From contig CAILAY010000158.1 in NCBI GenBank assembly GCA_903832285.1, positions 1 to 38,448 of the forward strand: 38,448 nt of DNA, in the 5' to 3' direction. The notes under the pieces are model-generated. The model did not search any database and had not been told where the DNA came from. It saw only the letters and a program-made list of their open reading frames with translations. Shown here piece after piece: positions 36,548-38,448 of the stretch (the first letter of the stretch is position 1; each line of letters starts with the position of its first letter). This DNA comes from an uncultured beta proteobacterium. GTDB lineage: Bacteria > Pseudomonadota > Gammaproteobacteria > Burkholderiales > Burkholderiaceae_C. The position numbers and the translations under genes were made by a program.

Positions 36548-36583
36548 AAAAAGGCCACCAGGGTCGATTCCCTGACGGCCTTT
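36548..36583 (-). terminator. Terminator after tRNA-Pro
   Basis: On the minus strand AAAGGCC...GGCCTTT with an inner CAGGG/CCCTG stem (one 2-nt internal mismatch) and a 6-nt loop, followed by TTTTT (36548-36552). It is 14 bp downstream of the tRNA CCA. Confidence 0.8.
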
Positions 36584-36596
36584 GCCCTTAAAGTAT

Positions 36597-36673
<77 letters not shown>

Positions 36674-36683
36674 ACGAGGCCGG

Positions 36684-36689
36684 ATTCTA
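36684..36689 (-). promoter_or_regulatory. Possible -10 box for tRNA-Pro
   Basis: TAGAAT on the minus strand, 10 nt before the mature tRNA 5' end. A weak -35 (TTCAAG, 19 bp upstream) is the best partner visible. Confidence 0.35.
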
Positions 36690-36749
36690 ACCTGCATCTC
36701 AAGCTATCCTTGAAGGCTGCGACATAAACGTGAGGAAAGCATAAACCTG

Positions 36750-37202
36750 ATGCGACTGCTGCTGCGATGGTCTGGTCTGCTGGTCCTGCCACTGGCCGTG
36801 CTGCTGTTTGCGCAGTGGCCACTGCGCGATCTGGTGCAGGCGTATTCACGCCAAACCAATGACGTGGCGCAGATCGTGTTCGCGCTCTACATGTCGGTTG
36901 CGATCACCGCCGCCTCGATCGGCCGAACTCATCTGGCGGCCCTGCACTCGGCCCACGTGAGCCCCGCGGCCATGCCGCTCTGGAAGCGCTGGGCGCTGCT
37001 GATCTGTGTCGGTCCCTGGGCGCTGTTCATGCTGTGGGCCACGACGCCGATCGTGATCGAGTCTGTGCGCCATTGGGAGAAATTCAGCGAGACGCTGACG
37101 CCAGGCTACTTCCTCATCAAGCTCTCTCTGGCGCTGCTGCTGATACTGGCACTGCTCGAAGCATTGCTACAGGTTACGCCACGAGCGGAGTCCCGCCCTT
37201 GA
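36750..37202 (+). CDS. TRAP transporter small permease subunit (DctQ-like)
   Basis: A 150-residue membrane protein with four hydrophobic segments (about 5-23, 40-57, 83-100, 122-142), the DctQ layout. TRAP transporters use ion gradients with a periplasmic binding protein (DctP) to take up organic acids and similar solutes; the substrate is unknown. GAGGAAAG lies about 10 nt before the ATG. Its stop overlaps a TTG start of the large permease gene (TTGA). No dctP is upstream; only tRNA-Pro is. Confidence 0.82.
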   Translation: MRLLLRWSGLLVLPLAVLLFAQWPLRDLVQAYSRQTNDVAQIVFALYMSVAITAASIGRTHLAALHSAHVSPAAMPLWKRWALLICVGPWALFMLWATTPIVIESVRHWEKFSETLTPGYFLIKLSLALLLILALLEALLQVTPRAESRP

Positions 37203-38448
37203 GCCCCACCGGACCCGCAGCGGGCGTGTGGATGCTGCTGACGCTGGGACTTCTGGTCATCAGCACGGGCTTACCGGTCTGGGCCCTGCTCTGCGCCGTC
37301 GCCAGCGCCTTTGCCGCGCTCGGTTTGGCCAGCGGCCAGTTCGATCTGAACATCCTGACGGCACTGCCCACGCGTCTCGTGGGTTTGCTGGAACACGACC
37401 TGCTGCAAGCCCTGCCGCTGTATGTGTTCATCGGCGTGTTGTTGCAGCGTCTCAAGGTGGCTGACGCGCTGTTCTCGTCGCTGGCCCGATTCTTTCGTCC
37501 CCTGGGTGCGGGCCAGTCGCTGGCTGCGCTGGGTGTCGGCGCCTTGATCGCGCCCATGAATGGCTCCGTGGCGTCGAGTTCGGCGCTGTTGTCGCGGCTG
37601 GTGGCGCCGCGCTTGGGCGCCGCTGACCCGGCGCGCGCCACTGCCCTTATCAGCGTAGCCGCCACGATTGGCGTGGTGGTGCCGCCCTCGCTGGTGCTGA
37701 TCCTGCTGGGCGACGCCATGCTGAACGCGCACACCGAGGCCAGCAATCTGCCCGGATTCATGCTGGCCACGCAACGCATCATCAACACCCAGGATGTGTT
37801 CCACGCCGCGCTGCTGCCAGCCGTTGCGGTGCTGTCGCTGTGGTCGCTGCTCGCATGGTGGCAGGGACGAGCTACTGAGAAACACGCCGTGATCGTGGCG
37901 CCGCGCTGGTCCGAAGTGGCGCTGGCGCTGCTCGCATTCTGTTCGATCGCGGCGTTGCTGACCGGCGTGTTCACGGGAAAGTTTTATGCCGTGGAGGCGG
38001 CTGCCACCGGCGGTGTGTCGCTGATCATCGCGACAGTCGCCAGCCGCGCCCTGGACCGCGTGCAATGGAGCGAGGTGTTGGGCAACACCCTGTCCTTGAG
38101 CGGCGCGCTGTTCGCGCTGCTCGTGGGCGCCACCAGCTTCAGTCTGGTGTTTCGATTGTTCGGCACGGACCGATGGTTGGCCGCTCAGATCCTGGGTTCA
38201 ACTCTCACGCCACAAGGCACCGCTGCCCTGGTGTTGCTGGCGGTGGCACTGTGCGCCTGGGTGCTGGATGCGTTCGAGATGATCTTCGTCATCATCCCGG
38301 TGGTGGCGCCGCCGCTGATCGCGCAGCTGCGCGATGCACAACAGGCGTCCGTGCTGTTGCTGCTGGTGTTGCAACTGAGCTTCCTGATTCCGCCCATGGG
38401 TTACGCCGTGCTGATGGCACGCTCGCGTTCAGGCTTGGCGCAGGTCGC
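37199..38448 (+). CDS. TRAP transporter large permease (DctM-like), cut by window edge
   Basis: At least 416 residues, open to the last base, of a large permease subunit with 12 or more hydrophobic segments. Family features: PVWALLCAVASAFAALGL, LPLYVFIGVLLQRLKVADALF, PMNGSVASSSALLSRL, ATIGVVVPPSLVLILLGD, FYAVEAAATGGVSLI and WVLDAFEMIFVIIPVVAPPLI. The start is a TTG at 37199-37201 overlapping the dctQ stop; later GTG (37226) and ATG (37232) codons would shorten it by 9-11 residues. The C-terminus and any dctP lie outside the window. Confidence 0.88.
   Translation, partial: MSPTGPAAGVWMLLTLGLLVISTGLPVWALLCAVASAFAALGLASGQFDLNILTALPTRLVGLLEHDLLQALPLYVFIGVLLQRLKVADALFSSLARFFRPLGAGQSLAALGVGALIAPMNGSVASSSALLSRLVAPRLGAADPARATALISVAATIGVVVPPSLVLILLGDAMLNAHTEASNLPGFMLATQRIINTQDVFHAALLPAVAVLSLWSLLAWWQGRATEKHAVIVAPRWSEVALALLAFCSIAALLTGVFTGKFYAVEAAATGGVSLIIATVASRALDRVQWSEVLGNTLSLSGALFALLVGATSFSLVFRLFGTDRWLAAQILGSTLTPQGTAALVLLAVALCAWVLDAFEMIFVIIPVVAPPLIAQLRDAQQASVLLLLVLQLSFLIPPMGYAVLMARSRSGLAQV

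Overview
The window is GC-rich, gene-dense DNA that looks chromosomal and comes from a betaproteobacterium, most likely order Burkholderiales and probably Comamonadaceae-like. This is judged from gene content and protein character (rpsT/murJ pair, hda after an AI-2E-type permease, an RsfS with a long basic tail, MSHA genes, a yebC-purD-hemF-nadD-rsfS-rlmH-maf-rng run), not from a database search. Nearly all of it is core housekeeping; I found no transposase, integrase, phage gene, CRISPR array or rRNA.

Layout. 1-5676: leftward operon for an AI-2E-type permease, hda, a HAD phosphatase and pcnB (cut by the window edge), divergent from purM; then a small membrane ORF and a SirB1-family gene that follow murJ. 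5690-7845: murJ is divergent from rpsT, which ends in a series of hairpins and a terminator shared with acs. 7845-11763: acetyl-CoA synthetase and a class I fumarase diverge from a 379-bp gap rich in inverted repeats. 11838-18629: a leftward MSHA-type IV pilus assembly operon (mshI, a PilN-like gene, mshJ, mshK, mshL, mshM, mshN) without mshE, mshG or pilin genes. 18883-22568: tRNA-Lys(UUU), then a leftward tolB-pal-cpoB-tcdA operon. 22858-26324: rightward msbA and two glycosyltransferases (LPS). 26337-33925: a compact nine-gene leftward operon yebC-purD-acyltransferase-hemF-nadD-rsfS-rlmH-maf-rng. 33991-36487: upp overlapping an atypical GT9 gene, convergent with a methyltransferase gene. 36597-38448: tRNA-Pro(UGG) and a rightward TRAP transporter dctQM pair, the second cut by the window edge.

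How the genes fit together. The envelope is the main theme: MurJ flips lipid II, MsbA and the glycosyltransferases build and export lipid A/core, Tol-Pal with CpoB links division to the outer membrane, and MSHA proteins form part of a type IV pilus machine. A second theme is RNA and ribosome maturation: PcnB, RNase G, RlmH, RsfS, TcdA, S20 and two tRNAs. Purine, NAD, haem and UMP salvage genes are placed among them. Many junctions are 1-4 nt stop/start overlaps, suggesting translational coupling.

No clearly new system was found. The items most worth a second look are the MSHA operon that stops before its motor and pilin genes, the histone-like tail on RsfS, the nested inverted repeats after the fumarase and after rpsT, and the atypical GT9/methyltransferase pair beside tRNA-Pro.
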